DNA of 64,000 nt, taken from assembly GCA_021527695.1 (NCBI GenBank), contig JAKFAO010000004.1, positions 1,529,001 through 1,593,000 of the forward strand, given 5' to 3'. The translations under genes were made by a program, and so were the position numbers. This document shows positions 1 to 11,311 of the stretch, one piece after another. Position 1 is the stretch's first letter, and each line of letters begins with the position of its first letter. The stretch comes from Naematelia aurantialba (Eukaryota > Basidiomycota > Tremellomycetes > Tremellales > Naemateliaceae). The notes beneath the pieces were generated by a model, which had not been told where the DNA came from, ran no database searches, and was given only the letters and a program-made list of their open reading frames with translations.

Positions 1-2231
1 CCCCCCGGATGTTGCTCGGCTGCCCCTTTTACCCAGCCTATATCATCTCGCCATTGCCGCGGACAATGCTTCTTCGAGCCACTTGCAGCAAGCATTCATT
101 CCGACTGAGGTTAAAGTCCATTTGGACGCCGCATCACCATCTATAACACGCCGCGGCATCCCATACGTATCAGACCCGGCTGCAGCGTCAAAGGCGCTCG
201 GATTACAACTGTTCGCCCTGGACCTCTTGAAGCTCGGTCTAGATTCTGCCGCCCTTACAGATAGGGAGAAGGTCGCCTTCAGTCGCGAATTTGGTGTGAT
301 TAGTGGGAAGATCTTGGCAGTGAAGCACAAAGATGTACAAACTGCTCGTCTTGCACGCGATGCCGAGGAAACGGTCGCTGCGGCGGTAAGTATACAGGCA
401 TGTTCTATGCTCACATCCAGCTTATCATTGCTCGACAACACAGCTACCTAAATGGTGTCCAAAAAGAGCTTGAGATCATCAATGCTCGACTCGCTTTCTT
501 GCAAGTAGGTCTACGTCTGGGCGAGACTCACCTCCAGTCGAAGGAACATGTCGGCCAGCGCCTGATCCGTCAAGCATTGAAAGGGGCTGATGACGCTGCT
601 TATCGGTATCACCTCTATTTGTTGTCTCTGGACATGACGCCGGATCTTCAAGTGCTCTCGGAAATGCAGGTGAGTAGCCGCAGTCAAGTCAAGCTCAAGG
701 GAAGCGAGAAGCGCAACAGCGAGGGCATGTGCAGATCGTGCAATTGACGCAGCTCATCCGCCTTCGGCTGCTATTTCATCGTCGACTATGGGACTTGGTG
801 CCACACTCTTTGGACGACCTCGCCGAGTCGGTAGAATACTCTGACCTTGATGCGGAAGAACCTTCCGAACCGTGGTTGGCGCATCTCAGGTTGCAATACC
901 TGCTCCTTCGTATACTGTATGAAGGCCGGGCTGGCAACGACTCGACTGTGCGGCGGCTGTTGAAAAGGGCCTATTCGTTGATGGACACGGCTCTGGAAAT
1001 GGGGATTTTCGCTTCTCTCAAGGCAAGAGGAGGGTCCATTGATTTGGGTGTGGGAGAAACTGCTCATCTGTCGGTCCAAGCCACTCCGCCCAACATCACG
1101 TTTCTCCTTATCTACCTGGTCACGGTCGTCGCACGGCGAGACTATCTTGGGGCTGAATCGTCGTGCAAAGCCCTGGTACACCCAAGAGCCATGCAAGAAT
1201 TCGAAGATGTTGCGCGGGGGGATGATATGTGGGACCTGGATTGTAAGTCAGACCATCGGCATGCCTAATTTTAGTTTCTCGTCAGGGCCTCGCAGACGTT
1301 GCAGCTTTGCGCTCGCAGGTGAATGCCATACGCTGCGAGGCTATGCTGGAAGAGGCGACTGCATTCGTGTTTCGCAGTAATTTCGATGCAGCCGATAAAG
1401 TGAGTTGCACTCGAGCCAGGTCTCCCTGACATCAGGTCTTCCGGAAACTTATCAACATGATGTGCGGCGTCTTTGGTTCGCTGGGTCCTCAGCTTTGTCT
1501 TGTCAAAGCCCAGTACGCACACATTCTGGGCAGGCCCGCGGCTGCAGAGCGGTACTACCATGCTTGTGCCCGTCTTATCTTACCTGGAAGTGAGCTTGGT
1601 CAGATCACCGAGATCGGTCTGCTCAGTGCGCTCGGATCCATCGAGAGTGATCATAAGAGGAATGAGGTATTCCTGCTTGCCGAGAGGTGTCGAGCCAGTT
1701 CAAATATCGGTCTGGCGATGGCAGGATATCTATTGAGTAGCTTAGTTGACCCGAACAGGACAGCGTCTAAGTGAGCTGAGAAGCGGCTGCGCTGACGGTA
1801 GGAAATCATTAGCCCATGCCTACGAACTCGCCACTCGGGCTAGAAATGATGTCTTACGTTGCTTGATCTTCGCATTCACGACCAGTACCCACCTATACGG
1901 CGAAGAAGACAAAACTTTGAAGCAGCTCGAAACCGGCAAGGAATTGGCCATGCTATTGGGCGGAAGAGATCGAGAGGACAAGGTTGGGCAGACGCTACTG
2001 GGTCTTTGGTTCGCGTACAAACTCAAAGGTGGGTCTGGACCTGGACAAGGCTGATTGGTAGAACATCATCGTCGCGCCAGACGTATTCAAGAGGTAACGG
2101 CGGCTAGGGATTCTGTCGCCACTCACTTACGCCGACTGGACGAGATGAGGATGCGTGGTAGGGTGTTTGAGGAAGTCTCGCGGGCGATTGCACCGATATT
2201 GGATAGAGGCAGAAGCTTGAAGCCGTTGTAG
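1..2231 (+). CDS. Helical-repeat protein, possible cohesin loading factor (Mau2/Scc4-like), 5' partial
   Basis: The window opens inside this gene; 665 codons are visible. Exons: 2-385, 421-669, 735-1242, 1275-1399, 1436-1770, 1802-2028, 2062-2231 (TAG). Every splice phase closes, with introns of only 31-65 nt. The protein is almost wholly alpha-helical with TPR-like pairs, for example around the AERYYHACARL and ATRARNDVLRC stretches. The C-terminal layout (repeats ending in an LLGLWFAYKL-type helix and a short basic tail) resembles the Cohesin_load family (Mau2/Scc4/Ssl3), which binds Scc2 and loads cohesin on chromatin. That is a family-level resemblance and no diagnostic motif is visible. 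Another TPR scaffold, such as an APC/C subunit, is possible. It converges on the S8 gene, with 44 bp between stop codons. Confidence 0.55.
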
Positions 2232-2275
2232 AGTTGCGATTGGTCATACCTAGCATCTTGGCGATACCACTTGCA

Positions 2276-2770
2276 TCATGATACTCGACAAAGGATCTCT
2301 CCGCCCAATCCTCCACGCCAAGCTTCCCAGCCATCCATGTACACGTCTTTTCCTCCCTTGCCATGTTGTGTCCGTGTCCGCAATACCAGGATCTCACCCA
2401 TCCCTACTCCTGGCACCCGTTTCGCCCGCTTGCCCATAAGCAACCGCCCCAGCTCGTCGCGGTCCACTATCTGCCTGACGCTCGGCTTCGATATGAGGCG
2501 CATCTGCCGTAACACCGGAAGACCGTTTCTGTATTTGTGATAAACCCATATCCGTCGATCTCTTTGTGGTAAAGAGTTGAATGCGGCAGGAAGAGGTCCA
2601 TAGGGGGAGCCCAGAGTAAGGTTGGAAATCAGTCCGTGTCTGAGTAGGATGGATACGATGCCGAGCGATGCGGTATTGTGAGGAAGTGATGTGCGATGCA
2701 GATACGTTTGAGCGGTGTAAGATAGTTGCGAGCAGAGCGCATGCGGTGGACTTGGCCCTGTGTTGTGCAT
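2276..2770 (-). CDS. MRPS8: Mitochondrial small-subunit ribosomal protein uS8m
   Basis: A single uninterrupted exon of 164 codons. The protein has the S8 order: an N-terminal helix (PHALCSQL region), then a LGIVSILLRHGLIS helix-turn segment. A conserved GLPVLRQMRLISKPSVR block near residue 95 follows, and the C-terminus is GGEILCRVS, the usual S8 ending (GGE-[IV]-LC). S8 binds the central domain of small-subunit rRNA. Compared with bacterial S8, the spacing, the DRRIWVYHKYRNG motif and the missing ISTSKG loop fit fungal mitochondrial S8. The start at 2770 (MHNTG) begins at the conserved domain. In-frame upstream ATGs exist (for example MSKTSR, 17 codons earlier), so an N-terminal extension is possible. 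It is divergent from the Bot1-type gene at 3047, another mitoribosome component, with which it may share a promoter. Confidence 0.85.
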   Translation of the reverse strand: MHNTGPSPPHALCSQLSYTAQTYLHRTSLPHNTASLGIVSILLRHGLISNLTLGSPYGPLPAAFNSLPQRDRRIWVYHKYRNGLPVLRQMRLISKPSVRQIVDRDELGRLLMGKRAKRVPGVGMGEILVLRTRTQHGKGGKDVYMDGWEAWRGGLGGEILCRVS

Positions 2771-3046
2771 CGCCAGCTGAGCGGCTGTGAGTATGGCGGG
2801 CAAGCGAGACGTTTTGGACATGCTGGATGATTGTGACGGGACCGTCGTGATTGACTGTCCGAATGTCAAAGAGGAAACACTGAACAAGACACAAAAGAGG
2901 TGGGCTAGCAACTGCCACATCCGACGGATGAAGATAGTCCCGCAATAACGCCGCAGCGGTTCGGAGATGCACACCACCCTCTTGAACTTTTCGAACAGAA
3001 ACTACTCGCCCGACCATTGTTGCATTGTTCTGCAACGCTCGCTTCC

Positions 3047-4474
3047 ATGTCGTCGTCGATCGCTGGCCCATCACGGCTCCCTTGGACTGTTGCTCGACGT
3101 TCCCGTTCATTTACGTCTACATCTCAGTGTCGTGCTCGTGTGCCGGCGCAGGTGGATTCGGAAGAAGTTGTCCGGGCAAAGTTACGTGACAGGAGCTTTC
3201 ACTTGGGTGTAACGCGGTATTTGAATTCCCTCGGGGCAGAATTCGCACAACCCATACCGGGACAGAAAGCGAAATGGCTTGGAGGAAACATCGTGAGCCT
3301 CATCCATTTGGCTGAACTGACCGCAGCCGTTTCCCCTCAACCCTTCCTTCAGACCCCCTCCCCCGCTGGGGAACCAAACTCAGGACCAAATCTACTCGGA
3401 GCTCTGTAGGGGTACCAAGAATGCTGGAATGTTGGCAACCGAGTTCAACGTGTCCAAGGCAAGGATTGAGGCTGTACGAAAACTCAAGGAAGTTGAACAG
3501 GAGTTCATCAGACAGGTAAGTCTGTGCAGCTATCAAGGCCGTACGATTATCGATGCCTTTCCGGGATGAGACAACTATGACATTACCTTCGTTCTGAAGA
3601 CTCCTACATGGTTATCCTTTTTCTTCACTTTCTGAAAACCTTTGCCCTCCCTTGCTCTGTCGGATTGCGTATAGATCAACGCTGACGTTATTAGGTGAGT
3701 TGATTGTGCCTATTTGGCCCTCTCGGCTTTCTATGATGAGTATACGATTAGTCTTTAAGACTTCTACATGGTTCCTACCAATGCATGGCTTTCTGACACA
3801 CTTATCCATCCTACCTCTCCACGCGTACATCGGCTGATCACAAGTAGGGCCTGCCTCTTCAGCGGGCGTTCCTCGAAGGGATGGAACCGCTCCTGGGAAA
3901 TGCGCAGAAAGTCCGTAATGGTCACGCTCAACAAATGCACAATGATATCGCCGCTCGAGCGGAGGATCCTGCCACGATTTACGAGCTGGAAGAGGAACGG
4001 AGATTCGATGCCGGCATCGGCGACACCGGAGCTTTCGGTAACCCGGCTCAAGCCAGCAAGGAGGGTACCCAGCTTCAGGTTTTCGAATGGCGAGATGAGG
4101 ATCTATCAGTAGAGGTCCGGAATCAGCGATCAGTTGAAGCTAGGGAAGCGCAAACCGCTGCCGCAGTTGATAGCACAGCCGAGCCCAATCAAGGCGAGTT
4201 GACGGCCGAGCAACAGGCCTTCCTCAACCCAGGCTATCTCAAGGAGAAGCGTGACTTTACCAAACGAGAGGAGCGACTTCGACGTGCTGAAAAGGTGCTA
4301 CCGCAGAGGACCTTCACTCCTGCGTCAGGTCGTACTTGGCGTTTCGTAGATGTTGCTGGGGAAAAGCCACGGCAGGCAGGCGTGGTGCAGCGCCTGGCAA
4401 ACAAGAGGGAAAAGCAACGAGAGAAGAATCGGGAGAGGAGAGGAGAGATGAGGCGGGCGAAGGCTGGCACGTGA
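3047..4474 (+). CDS. Mitochondrial ribosomal protein of the Bot1/mS45 family
   Basis: Exons 3047-3292, 3327-3515, 3848-4474; 353 aa. The N-terminus is Ser/Arg-rich (MSSSIAGPSR...RRSRSFTSTS), typical of a mitochondrial presequence. Exon 2 carries the family core: PFPLNPSFRPPPPL, then QIYSELCRGTKNAGMLATEF and KARIEAVRKLKEVE, a helix-turn-helix-like stretch. Exon 3 continues with GLPLQRAFLEGMEPLLG, and then a charged, lysine/arginine-rich C-terminus. This order is that of the Bot1p family (fungal MRPS35/mS45 of the mitoribosome small subunit). The second intron (3516-3847, 332 nt) is about ten times longer than the other introns here and holds a duplicated motif described separately. The ATG at 3047 starts the presequence; an alternative in-frame start lies ten codons upstream. 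Confidence 0.8.
3570..3800 (+). ncRNA. Possible pair of intronic C/D-box snoRNA-like units
   Basis: Inside the 332-nt intron two related units follow each other. Unit 2 has a perfect C-box (ATGATGA, 3733-3739), a 17-nt block at 3757-3773 and a D-box CTGA at 3793-3796. Unit 1 repeats the 17-nt block (3597-3613, one mismatch) with CTGA at 3632-3635 at nearly the same distance, and a weaker C-box-like ATGACAT near 3577. Introns of ribosomal-protein genes are common snoRNA hosts. No convincing terminal stem and no checked rRNA target are visible, so this is a low-confidence inference. Confidence 0.3.
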
Positions 4475-4608
4475 CTTTAACGAGACCCAATAACAACCAC
4501 GTCCACGCATATGCAACGGTTTTTCTCCTCGAAGGCATTCGTATCTTTGTGTATACCGTTCATCCTCACCTGATAGCATGCCGCTCTCATCACAGAATTC
4601 ATAGCATC

Positions 4609-6425
4609 ATGTCCGAAGCGCGATACCAGCCCCTACCGGTTTATCCACCGACTTCGTCGGTCGACTCGCTGCCTCCGCGACCGTCCTCACTCCGCAGCAA
4701 TCCCGTCCTTCACTTGGGTCCCCCTTACCCTCTCAAACCGCCATCGTCTATAAACCTCGCCACTGCCGCCAAGTATGCACTTGAGGCTGTCCTTCTTCTG
4801 GTAATCCTTTACTATGCGTATATCGGAGCCCTTGCATCCTTTCGATCGCCTCTTCCGCTTGACGAGAAATATCGAGTGGCTCAAGCCCTTGACGCCGAGT
4901 TCCTTGCGCGCCTAGACCCCAATGCTGGTCAACCAGGAACCTTCTTCCGTGACGGCTATCCTCTGAGATCGATGGTAGCCTTTTGGGAGCTCGCTGAGAA
5001 GGAAGTGGCAGAGAGAGGTCTGGACACATGCGCAGGGCAGTTGGGCCGGGAACTGGTCGAGGCATATCACCGCCACCAGCTGTTATATTGTGGATCCGAG
5101 GAGATAAAGGTCGTCAATGTCTCGTCCCCGCTCTTGGACTCGACAGCCACAACTATCAGCTGCGCTCCTGTGCATCATGACGAGTTCTCGAAGTGGTGGC
5201 CGTACCCTGCTGCGCCTTGCATATCAACAAACATTCGAGCGGGAGAGGACGACCCGCGTAAATTCCTCGCGGCAGGATGTGAGATCACAAGTCAAGGTCT
5301 TAAGCTTAACCAAGAGATGGGCAAAGAGCGCTTCTTGGGGTCAGACATCGTCCGTGTTGACGTCGAGGAGTGTGGAGAGCATATCCTGCACACGGTGGTG
5401 GTCATTGGTAGGCAGGACCAGTGGAACCCGTAGGTCTTGCAATTTGTCCTGAGCTCACTTCAGGTTTCATGTCGCTGAAGATCTCATCACCACCCTGGTG
5501 TCGGTATTCATTGCGGTCCGTGCCGTACCGGCTCTGATCGATACACGGGTCCAGCTGGTCTTCACCGACGAATTCGGGATGGACAAAAATCATTTCACCC
5601 CTCTATGGGACAGGATCGGAGCCTGGCCCCCCAGAAGACTGGTCTTGGATCCTTGGGCCGAAGCCACATGCTGTACGGTGACTGGCCGATTGAGCTGATC
5701 GGCAGTGACCAATACCATTCATTCTGTCGGCGCTGGCGCATCCCTCTTATCGGCTATGGGAGTTGGGACTCCGTAGGTTTATCAGCTGCAAGAAAACTGA
5801 CAACAGTTACTCTTGTGCTTCGACCATCATTTGGGCTGCCTCACATTACTATCGTCACCTTTTTGGTCTTCTACCATCGTCTCTAGCCCAAAACGTGGCG
5901 CGAAAAGCGATCAATGTACTCTGGATTTCCCGTGCTAAGCTGGACGCATACGCTCAAAAGCACGATGATTGGTCGCCTTGGCGCGATGTACGACATATCT
6001 CCAACGAGCCTCAACTGATTCAGCGTCTGCATGAAGGTCTGAGCAGTATGTGCGACCAGGGCCAGTGCGTCTACACAGATGCTCGTGAAGAGCCTGATAA
6101 ATGGATATTACCATCCGGAGACGTGCAAGAGGTTCGGTTTGCTACTATCGACCCAACCGTACATGCATTAGAGACACAGATACAATTTGTCGGACACACG
6201 ACCATTCTCGTCTCCTCGCATGGTGGCGCACTGGGACTTGCTCTTTTCTTGCCTCCTGGCGAGGCAACGGTCCTCGAACTTCAAGTGCCGTCAGTCACCG
6301 GAAATTTCCATTTCCAGCACATGGCGTACGGAATGGGGCATCATTATCAGATATTGCAGATCACTCGAAAGGTGGACGTCGAAATAGTTTGGGAAGAACT
6401 CCGTCGGAAGATCAGTTTGCCGTAG
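4609..6425 (+). CDS. GT61-family (DUF563/EOGT-like) glycosyltransferase, type II membrane protein
   Basis: Exons 4609-5429, 5464-5672, 5706-5772, 5807-6425; 571 aa; introns of 33-34 nt. A short Pro-rich cytosolic tail is followed by one hydrophobic segment at about residues 55-75 (ALEAVLLLVILYYAYIGALASF), as in a Golgi/ER type II membrane protein. The lumenal part has the DUF563 order: a GDYL-like DEFGMDKNHFTPLWDRIGAW region, a conserved INVLWISR strand, and a late SSHGGALGLALFLPPG motif with the acidic LELQVP and NFHFQHMA blocks typical of GT61 enzymes. GT61 members transfer xylose, arabinose or GlcNAc; the donor and acceptor cannot be read here. It converges with PTPA. Confidence 0.8.
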
Positions 6426-6634
6426 AGTCAGGTGAGGCAAATTTGTTGTACGAAGTGCGATGTACAATGCATGGTTGACAGTCAGTACAACATCCGAAGA
6501 GGTACGGTGCGTAAATGGTGGGAATCGCAGTTGTTACAGTTTTCAGTCAAACGGTATTGGTTTCAGGCCGGGTCTCGAAGCCATAGCTTCACCGAACGCA
6601 GATGGGACTGGGGTCAGTCTGGTCCGCAACTAGG

Positions 6635-7795
6635 TCACCCACCCGATATGCCGCAACAATCCATGGCCCACCCTGTTACACCTTTCGCATGAACATGACC
6701 ATGCTCGTCGAGGTTCGTCTCTGCGGAAGGCAAGTCGTCGGGCGGCGGAAGAAGGCTCCCAAACAGCGCGTGCTGCATAACCGGGAGCTTGCCCAAGACT
6801 TCAGCCTCGTACATTTTCCTCATTCCATCATTGACTTTGGCCCATGTTTTGACGGCGGAGATGTCATCTAGCATGGGCGAGTGCCATCGAAGCGAAGCCG
6901 ACTTGATGCTGTTGATAAACGCGATACACGACAAGTACATGTAGTCTTCAGAAAAGGCATCGAGCACTTCAGGTTCACGGATTGATTTTGGTCGCAAGTG
7001 CTTATGGTCTGCGTACGTGAGTGCTAGGCAACGCTCAACTCACCTCGAAGTTGTCCAGCCCCCCAAAGGAAAGGGAGGAAGTGGTAGTCGTCGAGTCCCC
7101 ATACCCCATGCGATCCTGCCGGCTCTAGCCAGTACGTCGATTGTATGTACCGCATCACCTGGATGTACCTGGGACTTGTGAGCTGCGGGCTTGCCTGCTA
7201 GCGAAGACAGACCAACTTCCAAAAGACACCCAGCACCATGAAAGGGTAGTCTTCTTCACAGAGTGAGCCTAGCTTCACGAGACATAACCTTGAGAGACGA
7301 TCAGCTTGCGAGAACAAAAGCCAACTCACATCCAGCAAAGAAAATTCAGCTCCATCCCGCTTCCATAGTCTACCCTCTCTTTATTACCCCATGACTCTTG
7401 AAAGTAGACGACGACCTCAGGTATGGCATCATCAGGGATGAGGCCTTGGTGTAATTGCGGGGAGACTTCTCTGAGTCGGTCGTAAAATGTCTTGAACGCG
7501 GGATTGCCGAACCTCGAGAGCTTGTTGTCAACGGGGGGAGTTGCATGCGCAATGTCCAGCACGGCGTCGAGAATTCGCATGAGAGGTCGTGTTCGCTACT
7601 GTCAGCACGATAGCCAAGAGATCCTCTAACCTCGGAAGCGTCGCCAGCGTTCGTGAGCTTCTGCCCGATGATGCAGTGATTGAGCTTGTCAATAAATTCC
7701 AGGATCTCGTCATGTGTCTTTGAATGCTTGAAAGAGGTGAGATGAGCGTCGGAGAGGATCCGCTTGGTCGGTGGCATGTACGAGGTGGATGCCAT
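6635..7795 (-). CDS. PTPA: Phosphotyrosyl phosphatase activator (PTPA), PP2A-activating prolyl isomerase
   Basis: Exons from the 5' end: 7795-7631, 7595-7330, 7288-7217, 7168-7044, 7008-6635; 333 aa with all phases closed. Recognised PTPA blocks in order: [12 protein letters not shown] (N-terminus), [28 protein letters not shown], the [19 protein letters not shown] region across exon 4, [27 protein letters not shown] and the terminal [17 protein letters not shown] (yeast Rrd1/Rrd2) binds PP2A catalytic subunits and promotes metal loading and holoenzyme assembly. The last about 30 residues ([15 protein letters not shown]...) extend beyond the conserved core. It is divergent from IAH1. Confidence 0.93.
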
Positions 7796-8143
7796 GCTGA
7801 GTTTTGCAGCTGAGCGAGCAGAATCGAATATGCAGCCAGCAGAATGACAAAGAGTTCGAAAGAGGGACTACCGAAGAACCCTTTGACCGGGATCTTTTCT
7901 CTGTCAACAAGACGCCTGCTTTGAAAGGATACGATTCAACAAAGCATATGCAGGGCTGCGACATGGGGATTGGGCATACTGCAATGGAGCACTTGGCTCA
8001 CCCAAGAGAGCCACTGATACTTACACGGCACAAAGCGCGGTCCCCGGATCATCCGGCGCCAGCTCGATGGAGTTGCGCGTATTGACCCCCATTTGAGTAT
8101 ATACCTCTAATACGCGTCAGTCTACATTTGACACTGCATCGAT
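7796..8143. other. Intergenic, divergent promoter region between PTPA and IAH1
   Basis: 348 bp between two divergent start codons. It contains short open stretches on both strands but no recognisable protein, RNA or repeat. It presumably holds both promoters. Confidence 0.5.
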
Positions 8144-9056
8144 ATGTCGTCCTCAGAATATACCGATGCAATCCTACTGTTGGTGAGCCTTCCCTTGAGT
8201 GGACAGATCGATTGCGCTCATTCTCAAGGGCGACTCCCTCACCGAGACCAATGCCGCCGGCTCGCTGGCCCAGCGCATGGCGGAGATTTACCAGCGCCGA
8301 GCAGATGTACTGAATCGAGGCTTCTCAGGTGGGCATGCAGATGAATGATTGGCGCTCATCGGCCAGGATACACTACAGAATGGTAAAAGCCCCCTCTCTA
8401 GGCCCGATCTGACTCCAGGATCATTCCTGTCATACAACAGGTCTTTCCAGCCAGTGGCCCCAAGCAACGAGTCAAGCTCATGACGTTATGGCTGGGTGAG
8501 TGAGCCGTAGGTCTTGGCTGACATTAGGGGCGAACGACGCTTGTTTGCCTGGAGAGCTGCAGCATGTTCCCTTGGACCGGTATAAATCAAATCTCTCCCG
8601 ACTCATCTTCCATGTTCGCTCCCAGTCGCCCGAAACAAAGATCGTGGTCATCAATCCTCCCCCAGTCATCGTCGACCTCTGGCATAGAACATTGCGACAA
8701 AACTTCCCTTCTGCACATATCCCAAACCGTGACGCCGAAGTCTCCAAGAAATACTCTGATGCGTGCAATCAGGTGGCTTCCGAGGAAGGTCTTCCTCTAG
8801 CCGACGTGTATGCAGCCATTGCAAGTGCCGCTGGCGGCCTTGACGAGAACAAGTTGAAGACTTACTTTTCGTGAGTACTGGGCGCTCCGGAGCTTGTGCT
8901 GATGATAGCGATGGTCTCCATCTGACCGCTCAAGGGTACCAGGTCGTCTTTGAGACTGTGCGCGAGACGATTGTGTCCGCTTTTCCTGAGCTTGACCCTT
9001 GCAACATGGCCATGAGGATGCCAGCTTTCAATGCGACCCCCAACGGTCCATTCTGA
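8144..9056 (+). CDS. IAH1: Isoamyl acetate-hydrolysing esterase, GDSL/SGNH hydrolase
   Basis: Exons 8144-8182, 8229-8328, 8367-8382, 8419-8495, 8528-8870, 8909-9056; 240 aa. Residues 14-20 are GDSLTET, with nucleophile Ser16. The IAH1 blocks RRADVLNRGFSGYTTEW, WLGANDACLPGELQHVPL and INPPPV follow, and SDGLHLTAQGY gives the Asp193/His196 pair. IAH1 hydrolyses acetate esters such as isoamyl acetate. Exon 3 is only 16 nt and codes for GYTTEW across both its borders; without it the conserved GY-T-EW motif would be lost, so the microexon is well supported. Confidence 0.92.
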
Positions 9057-9230
9057 TTGAATAGTTTGTCTATAGTGAATGTAACCTACTGTAGCAAGTG
9101 TTTCAGCTTTGGTCCCGTGTCGTCTTAGCTTCCCGACGCGTTTTGGCCATTCATAACACTCGCCGATATTCCTCGGGCTGTCGCAGCAGTCACCTCGTCC
9201 CAGAGCGCTCGTCATATCTAGTCCACGATC

Positions 9231-10838
9231 ATGGCTGGATATCCTAACCAGGCCTCCGTCGCCGGTCCCAGTGATTATTATGGCAGGCCGGGATTGCCAA
9301 CTCCCGCTCCTCACTTGTCCCATCAACACCCCTTCTTAGAACCAATACCGGAACCCACAGCCAAAGCTGGCTACGAAGCGCCTGTATTTCGCACGTTTCA
9401 AGACCGTAGAAGGGCGAGGCCGATTTCGACGTCTTCACTGGGAGAGAATGCAGTTGGGGCTCCGATGAGTCATTCTCGTCGTCCTCTTCCACCTCCGCGC
9501 CCCTCGGCCGCACCGCCATTTGATGCAGCTGCTAACAACGATCTGTACTCACACCCGTCTGTGATACGAACTCCAGGCGTCATCACCCCGCCGGCCTCTT
9601 CCGGGCTATCCAGAGCTCCGCTTCCCAATCCACCGTTACATCCAACAAGCAACCTCTCTCGCACCGTCGCGTCCCCATCGATCTCTGCGTCTGCCCCCGT
9701 ATCCACAGCCGAGACGGCTTTGGAGCGCTCGGATACTGTGTCCAGCGTAAAGTCGTTGGATCGAATTGCCTTTGGCAGCCGACGTCCCCTGCCCAGGCCG
9801 CCGGGGGGAATCAACAGCTCGAAGAGCTTAGACCGCGGACTTCCCGTAAGAGGGGTAAAGACACGCCGACAGCCGTCTATAGTGGACGAGGAAGATGAAG
9901 AGATTGTGCCCAGCATTACAGTCGACAGTGGAGCATCCGTTCAGGATCCGAAGGCACTGCCGCCAACCCTCACCGAGATTGTGCCCAGCATTACAGTCGA
10001 CAGTGGAGCATCCAGTCAGGATCCGAAGGCACTGCTGCCGCCAACCCTCACCTTCTCGGGCTCGCCCTCCAACGAAGAATCCCTTGCAGGGCCGCGACCT
10101 CCTGTCGGCATCATCGTCGCCGAACCAAAAATTGCTGAACCACCCGCTCCGCTGGATGCAAACAGCGCTATCATCTGCACTGGATGTAACTTGCAGATTA
10201 TCGGACGTATCGTCAATGCCATTCAACAACGATGGCACCCACATTGCTTCAAATGCTACCAATGTGGCGAGCTCCTCGAGCACGTCAGCTCGTATGAGTG
10301 GAATGGGAAGCCTTATTGCCACCTGGATTATCATGATGTGAGCTGAAAAGAGGAAGGCGGCGACTGACAACAGAACTTTGCTCCTCGTTGTTTTCATTGC
10401 AAAACACCCATTGTCGATGCCCGATTCGTCACCCTCAATGACCCTACACTCGGAGAGCGTTACTATCACGAATTGCACTTTTTCTGTTGCGAATGTGGTG
10501 ACCCATTCCTGGATCCCTCCCAGTCATCCGCGCCAGGTGCGCACGCCTCTGAAGAGGAGACAAATGCTTTCGTCATCCAAAACGGTTATCCTTATTGCGA
10601 ACGCTGTCATATCCGGTTACACAAACCGAAATGTCGGGCGTGCTCAAAACCGATTCCTGATATCGCCATAGAGGCGATGGGATCAAAATGGCACCAAAAG
10701 TGCTTTACCTGCTCGGTAAGTTGTGCCACTGCTCAAGCAAACTAATTCCAGGCATGCGGCCACGAATTTGCCAACGGCCTGTTTTTCCCCAAGGATGGGG
10801 AAGCTTTCTGCCTTAGCTGCTACGAACAGGTCCTATAG
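9231..10838 (+). CDS. LIM-domain protein with three LIM zinc fingers, paxillin-like (Pxl1-type)
   Basis: Exons 9231-10337, 10374-10715, 10752-10838; 511 aa. The first about 310 residues are Pro/Ser-rich and disordered, with polyproline runs (RRPLPPPRPS, RRPLPRPPGG) that could bind SH3 domains. Three LIM domains follow: about 316-369 (CTGC...CFKC...YC..DYHD), 375-448 (CFHC...CCEC...YCERCH) and 455-509 (CRAC...CFTC...CLSCY). Each has the CX2C...HX2C spacing. The layout fits fungal paxillin-like or Rga-type cytoskeletal scaffolds. No RhoGAP domain follows, which favours the paxillin type. A 25-26 residue tandem duplication lies in the linker (see the repeat entry). Confidence 0.8.
9900..10052 (+). 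repeat. In-frame 75/78-bp tandem duplication in the LIM gene
   Basis: Unit 1 is 9900-9974 and unit 2 is 9975-10052. They are near-identical and code for two copies of a peptide starting EIVPSITVDSGAS and ending PPTLT. The length differs by one codon, so the reading frame is kept. The near-identity suggests a recent duplication in a disordered linker. Confidence 0.9.
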
Positions 10839-11311
10839 ACACCTTGTATGCGAGTCGTACGAGTGGACCAACACTCGGGTCATCCCTTCTTACCCTTCTG
10901 ATGATCAGCCAGCACTGTCCGCTGTCGCTACCTTTCCTCCCCAGCCATCCTGCACTTCTTGGAAGTCGTGTCCTTCCCCGAATTAGCACCAAAGGTTGGT
11001 GCATTGGTGCACTGCACAGCAGAGACTTCCTGTTACTAAATGGTGGTAGCGTGAGCAAGCAAGGGGATTCGAGACCGACATCAGGTACAACTTGGGCTGT
11101 GTGAAAGCTGATAAAGGCCTGCTTTGGGAGATTCAATCCAGTGTCTTGTTGAACCAGCTGCCGACGTGGGAAACGGCAGCGAATTGACTGTTGATGGTGC
11201 CAAGACGGGACCGCCCACCGCTCCGTATGACGATCACTTGCTTCTACCCATACAAATAGATACGCGCTTCCGCAGCTCGGAGTTTACCCATCTGTCTCTC
11301 CTGCTTCCAAT
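10839..11311. other. Intergenic, no gene seen
   Basis: 3' flank of the LIM gene. It contains only short spurious open frames and no repeat or RNA that I recognise. Confidence 0.4.
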
